Source: COE1 sp036310845 (lineage in GTDB: Bacteria; Bacillota; Clostridia; Lachnospirales; Lachnospiraceae). Taken from it: a stretch of 37,910 nucleotides of DNA. The stretch covers positions 1-37,910 of the forward strand of contig JAXJRB010000194.1 of NCBI GenBank assembly GCA_036310845.1, read 5' to 3'. Every line of letters starts with the position of its first letter. Position 1 is the stretch's first letter. A program made the position numbers and the translations under genes. The notes under the pieces are model-generated. The model searched no databases. It worked only from the letters and a program-made list of their open reading frames with translations, and was not told the DNA's origin. Below, piece by piece: positions 22,875 through 33,100 of the stretch.

Positions 22875-24650
22875 TTAGAAATTACGGAATCTGTTATATC
22901 GCTCCTGTGCAATCTCCTCGCCTGATTTGCCACTGTATTTTCTCAAAAACAGCTTAATATTTTCCTTCATAAATCCGGCGATTGCCTGTGTTGTCTTGCG
23001 ATCTGCTCCACCAAACTCAGGAATAATCTGTTCTACCACACCAAGTCTCTTCAAATCCTGTGCTGTAATATTCATAATCTCACTGGCTTCCTGTGCACGA
23101 TTAGAATCTTTCCAAAGAATAGAAGCAAATCCTTCTGGTGATAAAATGGCATAAGTTGCATTTTCCATCATCCATACTTCATTACCGACCGCTGTTGCGA
23201 GTGCGCCACCACTACCACCTTCACCAATCAAAATACACAATACCGGAACCTTAAGTGCTGACATCTCCATTAGGTTTCTCGCAATTGCTTCACCCATTCC
23301 TCGTTCTTCTGCTTCAAGACCACAGAATGCACCAGGTGTGTTTACAAAGCTGATAATCGGACGATTAAACTTCTCTGCCTGCTTCATCAAACGAAGCGCC
23401 TTACGATAACCCTCTGGCTTTGGCATACCAAAGTTACGTTCCTGACACTCCTTAAAGTCCTTACCCTTTTCATCTGCAATAATGGTAACCGCCTGGCCAT
23501 CAATAAAGGCAAGACCGCCAATCATAGCAGCATCGTCATGGAACGCTCTATCTCCATGTGCTTCCACAAAATTATCAAAAATATAGGAAATATAGTCACT
23601 TGCAGATGGACGTTCTACCTGTCTTACACCCTTTACCTTTTCCCATGCGGAACGAGGGCTAGAGAACCATGTCTGTTCCTTTAAGGTCTCACTCAATTCA
23701 AAGTGGAAGTTATCATTCTGCTTAAAATCTGCAAATTCTTGTTTTCCATTGCACTGATGCGTTTTAATTAAGAAAAAGATTGTCTTTTTCAAATCTTCAC
23801 GCTTTACAATACCATCAATAATTCCGTGCTCTACAAGGAATTCTGCTGTTTGGAAACCTTCCGGCAGCTCCTGTCCAATGGTCTGCTTAATAACACGAGG
23901 GCCTGCAAAGCCAACCAATGCGCCTGGTTCAGCCATAATAATATCACCAAGCATAGCAAAACTTGCAGTAACACCGCCTGTCGTCGGATCAGTTAAAACG
24001 GAACAATATAACAAACCTGCTTCTCCATGCTTTTTAATTGCTGCGGATGTCTTTGCCATCTGCATAAGTGAAACAATACCTTCCTGCATTCTAGCACCGC
24101 CAGAACAACAGAAAATAAATACCGGGAGCTTTAATTCGGTTGCTTTTTCAATCGCACGAGTAATCTTCTCACCCACAACATGCCCCATACTAGACATCAT
24201 AAAACGTGAGTCACACACGCCAAGTACGATATCCTCGCCAAACACCTTACAACGACCAACCGTAACTGCTTCCTGCAATCCTGTCTTTTCTCTAGCCGCT
24301 GCAAGCTTCTCTTCATAGCCTTCAAAATTTAATGGATTGCTTACTGGCATATCCTCGAACCAAGGTTCAAAGGTATTGTAATCTGCCACCATGCGAATAC
24401 GATTTTTGGTTCTTACACGGAAGTATCCACCACACTCATAGCATACATACTTTCTCTTAATAACCGTTGATTTGTCAACCATTTTTCCGCACTTTGGACA
24501 TTTTACGAGACTTTTATCTTCCTCTGTCACTACCTGTTTCTGTAATCCACTATCTTTTTTTATATCTTTTCTTTTCAATTTATCTTCTAATTTGTTATAG
24601 AGATTCAGCGGAAACTGTCTTCCCGTCTTTACTAACTGCATCTTTTCCAT
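22875..24650 (-). CDS. Fused acetyl-CoA carboxylase carboxyltransferase, beta and alpha subunits (AccD-AccA)
   Basis: Carboxyltransferase that makes malonyl-CoA from acetyl-CoA and carboxybiotin. A single protein of 591 residues (ATG at 24650 behind GAGGTGAT; an earlier GTG at 24662 is possible) joins both subunits. The AccD half begins with the zinc ribbon CPKCGK...CYECGG near residues 51-73, then FCCSGGARMQEG and DPTTGGVTASFA. The AccA half starts near 330 (ERPSASDYISYIFDNF) and has PGAFCGLEAEERG and IGEGGSGGALA. In most bacteria these are separate genes. The partner subunits AccB and AccC are not encoded in this operon. Confidence 0.94.
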   Translation of the reverse strand: MEKMQLVKTGRQFPLNLYNKLEDKLKRKDIKKDSGLQKQVVTEEDKSLVKCPKCGKMVDKSTVIKRKYVCYECGGYFRVRTKNRIRMVADYNTFEPWFEDMPVSNPLNFEGYEEKLAAAREKTGLQEAVTVGRCKVFGEDIVLGVCDSRFMMSSMGHVVGEKITRAIEKATELKLPVFIFCCSGGARMQEGIVSLMQMAKTSAAIKKHGEAGLLYCSVLTDPTTGGVTASFAMLGDIIMAEPGALVGFAGPRVIKQTIGQELPEGFQTAEFLVEHGIIDGIVKREDLKKTIFFLIKTHQCNGKQEFADFKQNDNFHFELSETLKEQTWFSSPRSAWEKVKGVRQVERPSASDYISYIFDNFVEAHGDRAFHDDAAMIGGLAFIDGQAVTIIADEKGKDFKECQERNFGMPKPEGYRKALRLMKQAEKFNRPIISFVNTPGAFCGLEAEERGMGEAIARNLMEMSALKVPVLCILIGEGGSGGALATAVGNEVWMMENATYAILSPEGFASILWKDSNRAQEASEIMNITAQDLKRLGVVEQIIPEFGGADRKTTQAIAGFMKENIKLFLRKYSGKSGEEIAQERYNRFRNF

Positions 24651-24664
24651 AACGCTCATCACCT

Positions 24665-25096
24665 CTAGTCTCCGATTGCAAAGGTTAATTCAGCCTTTGC
24701 TACAACCTTACCATTTACTGTAGCAACTGCTTCTCCTACTCCGATAGGCCCCTTTACTCTTACAATTTTAGTTTCCAGCATGAGAACATCACCCGGAACA
24801 ACCTTCTGTTTAAACTTTGCTTTATCAATTCCAACAAAATAAGCCGTTTTCCCTTTCCACTCAGGAAGACCAAGCATCGCAACTGCACCTGTCTGTGCCA
24901 ACGCCTCAATAATAAGTACACCCGGCATAACCGGATTTCCCGGAAAATGACCTGCAAAATATGGCTCATTAAAGCTTACACACTTCTTACCAACTGCACG
25001 CACACCTTGCTCTAATTCTTCTATAGTATCAAGTAACATAAACGGATGTCTGTGTGGAATAATATCTAAGATTTCTTTTGCTGTATATACCGCCAT
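24665..25096 (-). CDS. fabZ: 3-hydroxyacyl-ACP dehydratase
   Basis: Hot-dog fold dehydratase of the elongation cycle, 143 residues, full length. Catalytic residues are His50 in FAGHFPGNPVMPGV and Glu64 in LIIEALAQTGA; IIPHRHPFMLLD at the start is also standard. The gene sits 11 bases after fabF and just before accDA. In related operons accB lies between fabF and fabZ and accC after fabZ; there is no room for either here. Confidence 0.96.
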   Translation of the reverse strand: MAVYTAKEILDIIPHRHPFMLLDTIEELEQGVRAVGKKCVSFNEPYFAGHFPGNPVMPGVLIIEALAQTGAVAMLGLPEWKGKTAYFVGIDKAKFKQKVVPGDVLMLETKIVRVKGPIGVGEAVATVNGKVVAKAELTFAIGD

Positions 25097-25107
25097 ACCA
25101 ATTCCCT

Positions 25108-26343
25108 CTATTTCACGTATTTCTTAACCAAAATACTGGTATTGTGTCCACCAAAGCCTAAGGAATTACTTAATGCATACGTAATATCCTTTTTGCAACT
25201 GGTCTTACAATAATCCAAATCCATCTCTTCGTCAGATTCCTGTAATCCCACAGTTCTATGAATGAATCCCTCCTCGATTTCCTTTACACAGGTAACAAAT
25301 TCAATCGCACCTGCTGCACCAAGTAAGTGTCCAATCATAGATTTCGTAGAGTTAATCTTAATGTTCTTTGCATGATCACCAAATGCAAGCTTAATTGCTC
25401 TTGTTTCAAACAAATCATTGTGATGTGTACTGGTTCCATGTGCATTAATATATGTAATATCTGTAAGCTCAACACCTGCATCCTTTACCGCATTTGTCAT
25501 TGCTTTTGCTGCACCTGCGCCATCTTCTGCTGGCGAAGTAATATGGAATGCATCGGAAGAACAACCATAACCTACTACCTCTGCATAAATCTTTGCTCCA
25601 CGAGCCTTTGCATGCTCTAGCTCTTCCAATACAACTACACCTGCACCTTCGCCCATTACAAAACCACTTCTATCCTTATCAAACGGAACAGAACATCTTG
25701 TTGGATCTTCACAAGAAGACAATGCTGTTAATGCTGTAAATCCTGCTACACCAATCGGCGTAATAGAGCTTTCTGTACCACCTGCTACCATAACATCAGC
25801 ATCACCATACTGAATGGTACGGAATGCTTCACCAATGGAATTGGTTCCTGTTGCACAAGCAGTTACTACGTTAATGCTCTTACCCTTTAATCCAAAAGCG
25901 ATGCTTACATTTCCTGCTGCCATGTTGGAAATCATAAGTGGTACTAATAAAGGTGCTACCTTTCCAGGTCCTTTTTCTACAAGCTTAATATGCTCTTTTT
26001 CCATAGACTGTAAGCTACCGATACCATTACCAATTGCACATCCTACCATATATGGATCTTCTTTTTCCATATCAAGCGCTGCATCTTCAATCGCTTCCTT
26101 TGCCGCAGCTACTGCAAACTGACAAAACTGTTCCATTCTACGTGCTGCCTTTTTATCCATGTACTGAGCTGCATCAAAGTCCTTTACTTCTGCTGCAAGC
26201 TTAGCCTTATAATCTGTTGTATCAAAATAAGTAATTGGAGCAAAACCAATCTTTTCTGCACATACACTTTCCCAAAATGCTTCTACACCATTACCGATTG
26301 GAGTGATTGCACCCATACCTGTTACTACGACTCTTCTCTTCAT
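25108..26343 (-). CDS. fabF: Beta-ketoacyl-ACP synthase II
   Basis: Elongating condensing enzyme of 411 residues. The catalytic set is Cys163 in VVTACATGTNSIG, His in NAHGTSTHHNDLFE (near 304) and His in KSMIGHLLGAAGAIE (near 340), with the glycine-rich end SNSLGFGGHN. Length and motifs are normal. FabF-type enzymes also control the share of longer and unsaturated chains. It is in the middle of the operon between fabG and fabZ. Confidence 0.96.
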   Translation of the reverse strand: MKRRVVVTGMGAITPIGNGVEAFWESVCAEKIGFAPITYFDTTDYKAKLAAEVKDFDAAQYMDKKAARRMEQFCQFAVAAAKEAIEDAALDMEKEDPYMVGCAIGNGIGSLQSMEKEHIKLVEKGPGKVAPLLVPLMISNMAAGNVSIAFGLKGKSINVVTACATGTNSIGEAFRTIQYGDADVMVAGGTESSITPIGVAGFTALTALSSCEDPTRCSVPFDKDRSGFVMGEGAGVVVLEELEHAKARGAKIYAEVVGYGCSSDAFHITSPAEDGAGAAKAMTNAVKDAGVELTDITYINAHGTSTHHNDLFETRAIKLAFGDHAKNIKINSTKSMIGHLLGAAGAIEFVTCVKEIEEGFIHRTVGLQESDEEMDLDYCKTSCKKDITYALSNSLGFGGHNTSILVKKYVK

Positions 26344-26404
26344 ATATAGTCAATCCTTTCTCTGCAAACCTTAAACTACCATCTCAAGGTTGCATTATTC
26401 CGTA

Positions 26405-27145
26405 TTACATGGTCATTCCGCCATCAATGCTAATAACCTGTCCTGTGATATAGTTTGAATCATTACCTGCCAAAAACAAAACAAGCTTTGCTACCTCTGC
26501 TGCTTCTCCCATTCTTCCAAGCGGAATCATCTGCTTTAATCCATTCTGTGCTTCTTCCGGCATTGCCTGTGTCATCTCTGTATCAATGAATCCCGGTGCG
26601 ATTGCATTTACACAAACTCCTCTAGAAGCGAGCTCTCTTGCCACACTCTTGGTTAAACCAATTACCCCAGCCTTAGATGCCGAATAATTCGCCTGCCCTG
26701 CATTACCCATTACACCACTTACTGAAGACAGATTGATTATTTTACCACTTCTCTGCTTTAAGAAGCTACGTGATAAATGACGAATCATATTGAAGGTACC
26801 TTTCAAATTCGTATCTAAAACAGCATCATAATCCTCTTCTGGCATACGCATCAAAAGTCCATCTCTTGTAATTCCTGCATTGTTAACCAAAATATCTACT
26901 TTTTTATAATTTGCAAGAATACTCTTAACCATCTCTTCACTAGCCTGAAACTCAGCTACGTTGCATTGAATAGCTTCTGCTGTTCCACCTGCCGCTTCGA
27001 TTTCCTTCACAACCTCATCAGCACGCTCCTTAGAGCCATTATAATTTACAATCACTGCTGCCCCATTTGCCGCCAAGGTCAATGCGATTTCTTTTCCAAT
27101 TCCTCTGCTTGCTCCTGTTACCAGAGCCACCTTACCCGTCAACAT
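26405..27145 (-). CDS. fabG: 3-oxoacyl-ACP reductase
   Basis: NADPH-dependent short-chain dehydrogenase of 246 residues. Cofactor motif TGASRGIG (residues 10-17), NNAG (88-91), and the catalytic Ser140/141, Tyr154 and Lys158 (YSASKAG) are all present. The end ITGQVISIDGGM is usual for FabG. It lies 61 bases before fabF and 78 bases after fabD; the latter gap includes part of a dispersed repeat. Confidence 0.95.
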   Translation of the reverse strand: MLTGKVALVTGASRGIGKEIALTLAANGAAVIVNYNGSKERADEVVKEIEAAGGTAEAIQCNVAEFQASEEMVKSILANYKKVDILVNNAGITRDGLLMRMPEEDYDAVLDTNLKGTFNMIRHLSRSFLKQRSGKIINLSSVSGVMGNAGQANYSASKAGVIGLTKSVARELASRGVCVNAIAPGFIDTEMTQAMPEEAQNGLKQMIPLGRMGEAAEVAKLVLFLAGNDSNYITGQVISIDGGMTM

Positions 27146-27206
27146 ATTTATCCCTCGCCTTCCCTATTTCTGTCAAAGCTTAGATTGTCTCCAAACCTTT
27201 CTAAAG

Positions 27207-27244
27207 GTTACTGTTTACAATACTTAGCTGTTCATGCTAAGTGC
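27207..27244 (-). repeat. CTTAGC/GCTAAG dispersed repeat overlapping the fabD stop codon
   Basis: On the minus strand GCACTTAGCA, six bases, GCTAAGT and then AACAGTAAC. The same order recurs on the plus strand at 35832-35871. The left stem arm encodes the last residues of FabD (ALS) and the right arm holds its TAA stop (27226-27224), so the element has been accommodated inside the gene end. Confidence 0.65.
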
Positions 27245-28153
27245 TTGGCAAACAGCATCTAAATCTTTAATGTTCTCTATATTCATAACCTTAACATCTT
27301 TATTAATCTTACGCATGAATCCAGTTAATGTCTTACCTGGTCCAATCTCAATAAAGGTGTCAACGCCATCTGCTATCATATTCTCAACACTCTGTTGCCA
27401 ACATACTGAGCTAGATACTTGCTTTTCCAGAAGTTCCTTAATTCCTGTTGTTTCTTTTACATACGAAGCATCCACATTACAAACATAAGGAATCTGCGGA
27501 TTCTGAATAGCAACTTTCTCTAACTCCTCACCTAACTTTTTGCCTGCTCCCTCTAATAACGCTGAATGGAAAGGCCCACTTACCTTCAAAGGCAGACATC
27601 TCTTTGCACCTGCTTCTGAAAGTGCCTGTGCAGCCTTGCCAACAGCTTCTTCTTCTCCGGTAATTACAATCTGTCCCGGACAATTATAATTTGCAATAGT
27701 TACAATACCCTCTGTGTTATCACAGATTTCTTTGATTTTGTCTGCATCCATGCCCAATACTGCGGTCATTGCTCCTCCTACCGGATAAGCTTCCTGCATA
27801 AGCAATCCTCTCATTCTGATTAAATGAAACAAATCCTTAAGCTCCATGACCTTTGCAGCCGCCAGTGCTCCATACTCTCCAAGACTTAAGCCTGCACATA
27901 CATCAGCCTTAATTCCCTTTGCTTCTACAACCTTTAAAATGGCCACCTCTGTTGCAAGCATAGCAATCTGCGTATACTCTGTTACATTCAGCTTGTCATT
28001 TTCGGTAAAACATAAAGACTCCACATCAAGTCCTGTTGCTTCTCCCGCAAGCTGATAAACAGCCTTTGCTTCTTCATAGGTATCATAAAAGTCTTTTCCC
28101 ATTCCTACATATTGTGCGCCTTGACCTGGGAACATAAATGCTACTTTACTCAT
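27224..28153 (-). CDS. fabD: Malonyl-CoA:ACP transacylase
   Basis: Transfers malonyl from CoA to ACP. The 309-residue protein has the start FMFPGQGAQYVGMGKD, the nucleophile elbow GLSLGEYG (Ser90; Leu replaces the His usual in E. coli GHSLGE, as in many Clostridia), and His in SGPFHSALLEGAG near 200, plus ETGPGKTLT-like IEIGPGKTLTGF. The C-terminus overlaps a dispersed repeat. It lies 33 bases after fabK. Confidence 0.95.
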   Translation of the reverse strand: MSKVAFMFPGQGAQYVGMGKDFYDTYEEAKAVYQLAGEATGLDVESLCFTENDKLNVTEYTQIAMLATEVAILKVVEAKGIKADVCAGLSLGEYGALAAAKVMELKDLFHLIRMRGLLMQEAYPVGGAMTAVLGMDADKIKEICDNTEGIVTIANYNCPGQIVITGEEEAVGKAAQALSEAGAKRCLPLKVSGPFHSALLEGAGKKLGEELEKVAIQNPQIPYVCNVDASYVKETTGIKELLEKQVSSSVCWQQSVENMIADGVDTFIEIGPGKTLTGFMRKINKDVKVMNIENIKDLDAVCQALSMNS

Positions 28154-28186
28154 TTTGTATTAACCATGCCTTTCTGTTTTTACGGT

Positions 28187-29113
28187 TTATTGTACTCTCA
28201 TAAGCTTTTTCGCTTCAGATACAATCTCTGTGATAATTTCCTTACATGGCTGCTCTTTCTTCAAAAGACCTGCAATTTGTCCTGCCATAACAGTACCATT
28301 TACCACATCACCTTCAACAACTGCCTTACGAAGTGAACCTAATGTCAACTTCTCAAGCTCCATGAAATCTGCACCTTCTTTTTCCATACGCAGATATTCT
28401 TTTGTCATTTTATTTCTAATAGAACGTACCGGATGGCCTGTTGACATACCGGTAACCGCTGAATCAATGTCCTTTGCCTTAACAAGTTGCTGCTTATAAT
28501 TCTCATGAACGATACATTCACTTGCTACAACAAAACGCGTTCCAATCTGTACAGCCTCCGCTCCTAACATAAAAGCCGCAGCCATACCTCTTCCATCAGC
28601 TATACCGCCTGCTGCGATAACAGGAATACTCACTGCATCTGCAACCTGCGGAACGAGAGCCATAGTTGTTGTGGAACCAATGTGTCCACCACTTTCCATA
28701 CCCTCTGCAACTACCGCATCAGCGCCGCCTCTCTCCATGAGCTTTGCCATTGCCACACTTGCCACAACAGGAATTACCTTAACACCTGCTGCTTTCCACA
28801 TATCCATATACTTCGATGGATTACCTGCTCCGGTTGTTACTACCTTCACACCCTCATCTACAATGACTTGTGCAATGGCATCTGCTTCTGGATTCATCAG
28901 CATAATATTTACGCCAAAAGGTTTATCTGTAACTTCCTTTGCTTTTCTGATTTGCTCTCTAACAAATTCAGCTGGTGCACCACCTGCTCCAATGATTCCA
29001 AGTCCTCCAGCCTCTGATACCGCTGCCGCGAGATTATACTCAGCAACCCATGCCATACCACCCTGGATAACAGGATACTCAATTCCCAGAAGTTCTGTAA
29101 TTCTAGTTTTCAT
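28187..29113 (-). CDS. fabK: Enoyl-ACP reductase II (FMN-dependent)
   Basis: Performs the last reduction of the elongation cycle with FMN. I choose the ATG at 29113, preceded by GGAG; a GTG two codons earlier lies inside that site. The 308-residue protein has YPVIQGGMAWVAEYNLAAAVSEAGGLGIIGAG, FGVNIMLM, VTTGAGNPSKYM, EGMESGGHIGS, VIAAGGIADGRGMAAA and GAEAVQIGTRF, the order expected for Streptococcus-type FabK. It comes directly after acpP, the normal FabK position. No FabI or FabL gene is seen. Confidence 0.93.
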   Translation of the reverse strand: MKTRITELLGIEYPVIQGGMAWVAEYNLAAAVSEAGGLGIIGAGGAPAEFVREQIRKAKEVTDKPFGVNIMLMNPEADAIAQVIVDEGVKVVTTGAGNPSKYMDMWKAAGVKVIPVVASVAMAKLMERGGADAVVAEGMESGGHIGSTTTMALVPQVADAVSIPVIAAGGIADGRGMAAAFMLGAEAVQIGTRFVVASECIVHENYKQQLVKAKDIDSAVTGMSTGHPVRSIRNKMTKEYLRMEKEGADFMELEKLTLGSLRKAVVEGDVVNGTVMAGQIAGLLKKEQPCKEIITEIVSEAKKLMRVQ

Positions 29114-29127
29114 AAGCACTCCATTAA

Positions 29128-29352
29128 TTACTGATGGCTTTCGATATACTCAATAACAGCACCTACAGTTGTAATCTTCTCTAAATCCTCAGATGGAATT
29201 TCTACACCATATTCTTCTTCGAAAGCCATAACAAGCTCAAATAAGTCAAGTGAATCTGCCTCTAAATCTTCCTTGAAACGAGTTTCCATTGTGATTTCTA
29301 CTCCATCAAGATTTAACTGTTCTTCGATAATTTCTTTTACTCTTTCTAACAT
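29128..29352 (-). CDS. acpP: Acyl carrier protein
   Basis: Small acidic protein of 74 residues that carries growing acyl chains on a phosphopantetheine arm. The attachment Ser34 is in EADSLDLFELVMAFEEEYG (the DSL motif), and helix III follows (IPSEDLEKITTVGAVIEYIE). It is the first gene of the fab operon, with a leader of about 145 bases containing two FabT-type operators and a palindromic repeat. A good ribosome site (GGAAAGAAG) precedes the ATG. Confidence 0.96.
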   Translation of the reverse strand: MLERVKEIIEEQLNLDGVEITMETRFKEDLEADSLDLFELVMAFEEEYGVEIPSEDLEKITTVGAVIEYIESHQ

Positions 29353-29369
29353 AGTTTTCTTCCTTTCCT

Positions 29370-29407
29370 GTTACTGCATGTAACCATTCAATACCTTCTT
29401 AGTTACC
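29370..29407 (-). repeat. Palindromic GGTAACTA leader repeat, copy before acpP
   Basis: Sense strand GGTAACTAAGAAGGTATTGAATGGTTACATGCAGTAAC. It is nearly the same sequence as at 2221-2249 (about 24 of 29 bases) and lies 18 bases upstream of the acpP ATG, close enough to affect ribosome access. Confidence 0.75.
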
Positions 29408-29459
29408 GCTTTTCCAATAACGTTTACTTTTCTATTTTTTTGTCTGTTTATGTAAATAT

Positions 29460-29488
29460 TTTGATTTTCAAATATTTTGACTCTCAAA
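29460..29488. promoter_or_regulatory. Two FabT-type operators upstream of acpP
   Basis: TTTGA-TTT-TCAAA at 29460-29472 and TTTGA-CTC-TCAAA at 29476-29488, centres 16 bases apart. These match the FabT operator core TTTGA-N3-TCAAA known from streptococci. They lie about 9 to 37 bases after the predicted transcription start, where a bound repressor would block elongation. Confidence 0.8.
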
Positions 29489-29503
29489 CTATTTACCTGC
29501 TAC

Positions 29504-29532
29504 AGAATATACCATACACATCAGAATGTCAA
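29504..29532 (-). promoter_or_regulatory. Promoter of the fab operon
   Basis: TTGACA (29532-29527), a 17-base spacer, TATTCT (29509-29504); start predicted near 29497, just before the FabT-type sites. Confidence 0.75.
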
Positions 29533-29566
29533 CCCCATTTTTTTTGCCCAAGACAAATATAAACGA

Positions 29567-29637
29567 AAAAAAAAGAGCGATTTTTCTTTCGCTCTTTTTG
29601 AATTGCGCATGTCCCCCAACATGCTTTTATGCAATTC
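29567..29637. terminator. Bidirectional terminator and adjoining compound hairpin
   Basis: AAAAAGAGCGA/TCGCTCTTTTT (29570-29599) works as a terminator on either strand. Next to it, GAATTGC/GCAATTC (29600-29637) encloses a second stem GCATGT/ACATGC. It ends the transcript of the small gene at 29758-29955 or its upstream neighbours. Confidence 0.7.
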
Positions 29638-29757
29638 ATTCCCCTTTTTTTGGGATACACAAATCCCTTGGATTCCCCTAATCCACGCCCTTTTACACAA
29701 AAGGTCTTACTTCTATGTCACTCCATGCAACTCCCTTTTGGAAGCCACACAGATAGA

Positions 29758-29955
29758 CTACAATTTTATAACCGGTTTCTTTACAAAAGAACCCATAACA
29801 CTATAATATGGCTTTCTATTAAATGCCTGTTTCGCTTCTGGCGCAACCCCAGTTATAGCAAGTTCATGCTCTGTTACTTTCTTATATTCTGACATCTCTC
29901 GCTCGATATACTCACTAATTACCTGTTCAGGACCCTTACCTTCCATAAAATCCAT
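29758..29955 (-). CDS. Small hypothetical protein, 65 residues
   Basis: The start is the ATG at 29955, behind GGGGG; a longer frame from 30015 lacks a ribosome site. The sequence MDFMEGKGPEQVISEYIERE, then SEYKKVTEHELAI, and ends with a basic tail (RKPYYSVMGSFVKKPVIKL). It has an acidic helix-rich N-terminus and a basic C-terminus, no Cys, and no membrane segment. I do not recognise the family. It stands between the pullulanase terminator and the fab promoter on the same strand and is followed by about 120 bases without a gene, with hairpins. Confidence 0.6.
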   Translation of the reverse strand: MDFMEGKGPEQVISEYIEREMSEYKKVTEHELAITGVAPEAKQAFNRKPYYSVMGSFVKKPVIKL

Positions 29956-30114
29956 AATTTTTCCCCCTTTAGACAATACAACATAATTTAATAAAACTTT
30001 TATATTTTTACGCAATGTCTAAATAACTCGTAACTTATCTGATAAATATAGTTATATCACACAAATTGTATGTTTTCAAGTAATTTTCAGAATTTTTTTA
30101 ATTTTTTCTATAAT

Positions 30115-30150
30115 TTAAAAAATGGGTAGTATTAAACTACCCATTTTTCG
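30115..30150 (-). terminator. Terminator of the pullulanase gene
   Basis: AATGGGTAGT/ACTACCCATT (10 bp) with A/T tracts on both sides; TTTTTT follows on the minus strand, 12 bases after the stop at 30162. Confidence 0.88.
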
Positions 30151-30161
30151 TTATACACCTT

Positions 30162-33100
30162 TTATTTTTTAGATGTTTTCTTTTTCTTGCGATAAACTGT
30201 TATACCTGCAACAGCAGCTACAACCGTAACCAATGATGCAATAATCGCTCCTACAAAACCGCCATTTCCTGCTTTCTGAACAGCAGCTGCTAACGTTGTC
30301 TGACTACCTGCGCTCTTTACTGTTTCATCTCCCTGAACCAGCACCATTGCTGAAATACCATCTACAGAGACACTATCTACTGCTGTACCAAGTGATGCAC
30401 AACCTGCTTTTTCACCATTTACACAGATATCCCATTCACCTGCTGGAAGTGGAATATTCACAGCTTCCTTATTCGCATTATAAATAACTGTAATCTTATC
30501 TGCTGTTTCACCATTTGGACTTCCTTCAATTGTATAAGCTACAACATTCGCATCAAGACCGCTCATAAATACAAGCTTTGTCTGAACCTCGGATGCATTT
30601 GGCATTCTAAGTGCTCCATGCGCTTTACGGAACGCAATCAAGCCCTTATAGTAATCATATACATCCATAACATTAGCTTTATTATCCCACTTTATGCTAT
30701 TTGTAGAATCTGGTGAACAATAACTATTTTCTTCAAATTCACCCTCTACTGTTGCAGATGGCTTACTACGAAGCATTTCTTCTCCCGCCTGGAAGAATGG
30801 CACACCCTGTGAAGTAAGAATAATTGCACTTGAAAGCTTATTCATCTTTCTTCTGTCTTCTTCGCTATCATCTGCATTCGCAATTGCAAGCTTATCCCAA
30901 AGAGTATGATTATCATGACAGGAAACATAGTTAATACTTTGTCCTGGCTGTCCTGACCAGCTTCCGTTTGTTTTTACATTTTCAGATGCCAAAATCTGTG
31001 GATGATGAATTGCTCCAACAACACCAAACTTAATGGTTTCTTCCATACCCGCTTTACCATTTACAAAGCCTTTTTCCAAAGTATCAAATACATGTCCCTT
31101 AATGCCATCACGGATATCATCACTAAATGCACCAATACGATCAAACTGATAAGTACTGCTCTTTAAGCTCTGTTCAGAAGTCGGTAACTTACATTCGCCA
31201 CCTGTCCATCCTTCTCCATACATCATAATCGTTGGGTCAATCTTATCTAACGCTTCTCTGATTGCCATCATAGTTTCTTTGTCATGATTAGCCATTAAAT
31301 CAAAACGGAAACCATCAATATGATATTCTGTTGCCCAATAAGTAACAGAATCTACCAAATATTTTCTCATCATTGCTCTATCAGATGCTGTCTCATTTCC
31401 ACATCCGGATCCGTTTCCATCTTTTCTGAAGTAATATCCAGGAACCGTTTTGTGGAAGCATGAGCTCTCTTCATTATAAACATGATTATAAACTACGTCC
31501 ATGTTAACACGGATGCCATTTTCATGAAGCGCCTGTACCATCTGCTTCATTTCGTTTACACGAACCTCTCCATGGAAAGGATCTGTACTATAAGAACCTT
31601 CCGGCACATTATAATTCTTAGGATCATATCCCCAGTTAAACTGATTAGAATCTGTCTTGCTCTCATCTACAGTAGCATAGTCATAACTTGGAAGAATCTG
31701 AATATGTGTTACACCCAAGTCAAGAATGTGATCCAAACCAGTTGCAAGTCCATCACTGTTCTTTGTTCCTTTTTCTGTAAGTCCAAGGAATTTACCTACA
31801 TTCTGAATCCCTGCAGATGCATCAGAAGATAAATCTCTCATGTGTAATTCATAGATAACTGCATCTGTATCATTCTTAAATGCCGGTCTAACATCATTCT
31901 CAAATCCTTCTGGATCTGTAGAATCTAAATCGATAACCATTCCTCTTTCACCGTTTACGCCTGCTGCTTTTGCATAAACGTCTATTGTTTCATTTACCTT
32001 ATTACCAATCTTAACAGAGTAGGTATAATATACTCCATTTAAGTCTCCCTCTTTTTCCAAAAACCATGTACCATTTACATCGGTCTTCATTGGCAATGTC
32101 TCTATTAAATTGTCTCCATCACCTTCTTGATACAGATTTAATGATACTTCTACTGCTGTTGGCGCCCATACACGAAATGCTGTCTTTTCTTTTGTATAAA
32201 CTGCACCTAAGTCATTACCATCGTATGATAACTGTTCGTCAAAATATGTAGAACCAATAATCTTATCCATAGCTACCTGACACCCTTCATATCCTTCAAA
32301 GTCAACACGATAAGCTTTTGAAAGCTCTAACGGTTGCTCCATTTTTAATACTACTTCGTTATTTGATACACTTTCTACTGTTGTTACAGAATATTTTGTT
32401 CCTGCTTCATCCGTAACCGAAAACTTTTCTACTGCTGTTATATCAACCGGCTTTGATACAAAGATCTGAACATCCTGACTAGAATCCTCACTAAATGATG
32501 CACTTGCAATTACCGGATTATAAACAACTTCATTTACGTCATACCATAAATTCGGATTTCCCTCTACCACATATACATCTAGTTTATTATCTACTGCCTT
32601 TTTCAAATCAACCTGATACTCTGTCGCAGTATCTACATTGCCATTCTGAATCACTTTTATTCCGGCTGTAGTAACACCCTCTTCCGGCTTCATACCGATC
32701 TGAAACAGCGCTCCAAAGTCATCTGTTTCTACATAAGGATAACTTCCGCCAACTGTATCTCCCGGCCACGCATAAGCTTCTACTGTATCAGTACTATAGC
32801 TCTGTTCAAAATTATAATAATGAACATCCAGCTTCACAGCATCTTCTTCCTTATACATATCAAGTCTTGCCTGCTCTAAGGCCGCAATATCAAAGCTCTC
32901 CGCCCCTTCCGGTGCCTCAACTGCAAACCCTTCCTCTTCACTAGTTATCCAGATTTCTACAACATCCGCATCCATTGCAACAAATCGGTCCTCTGCTATA
33001 TCCTTAGCTTCCCATTCATTCAAACGCACGATAAAACCAATGTTAGCTGGTGTACGGTTTGTCTGATACACTGCAATCTGTCCAAACGAATCCGTTTCCG

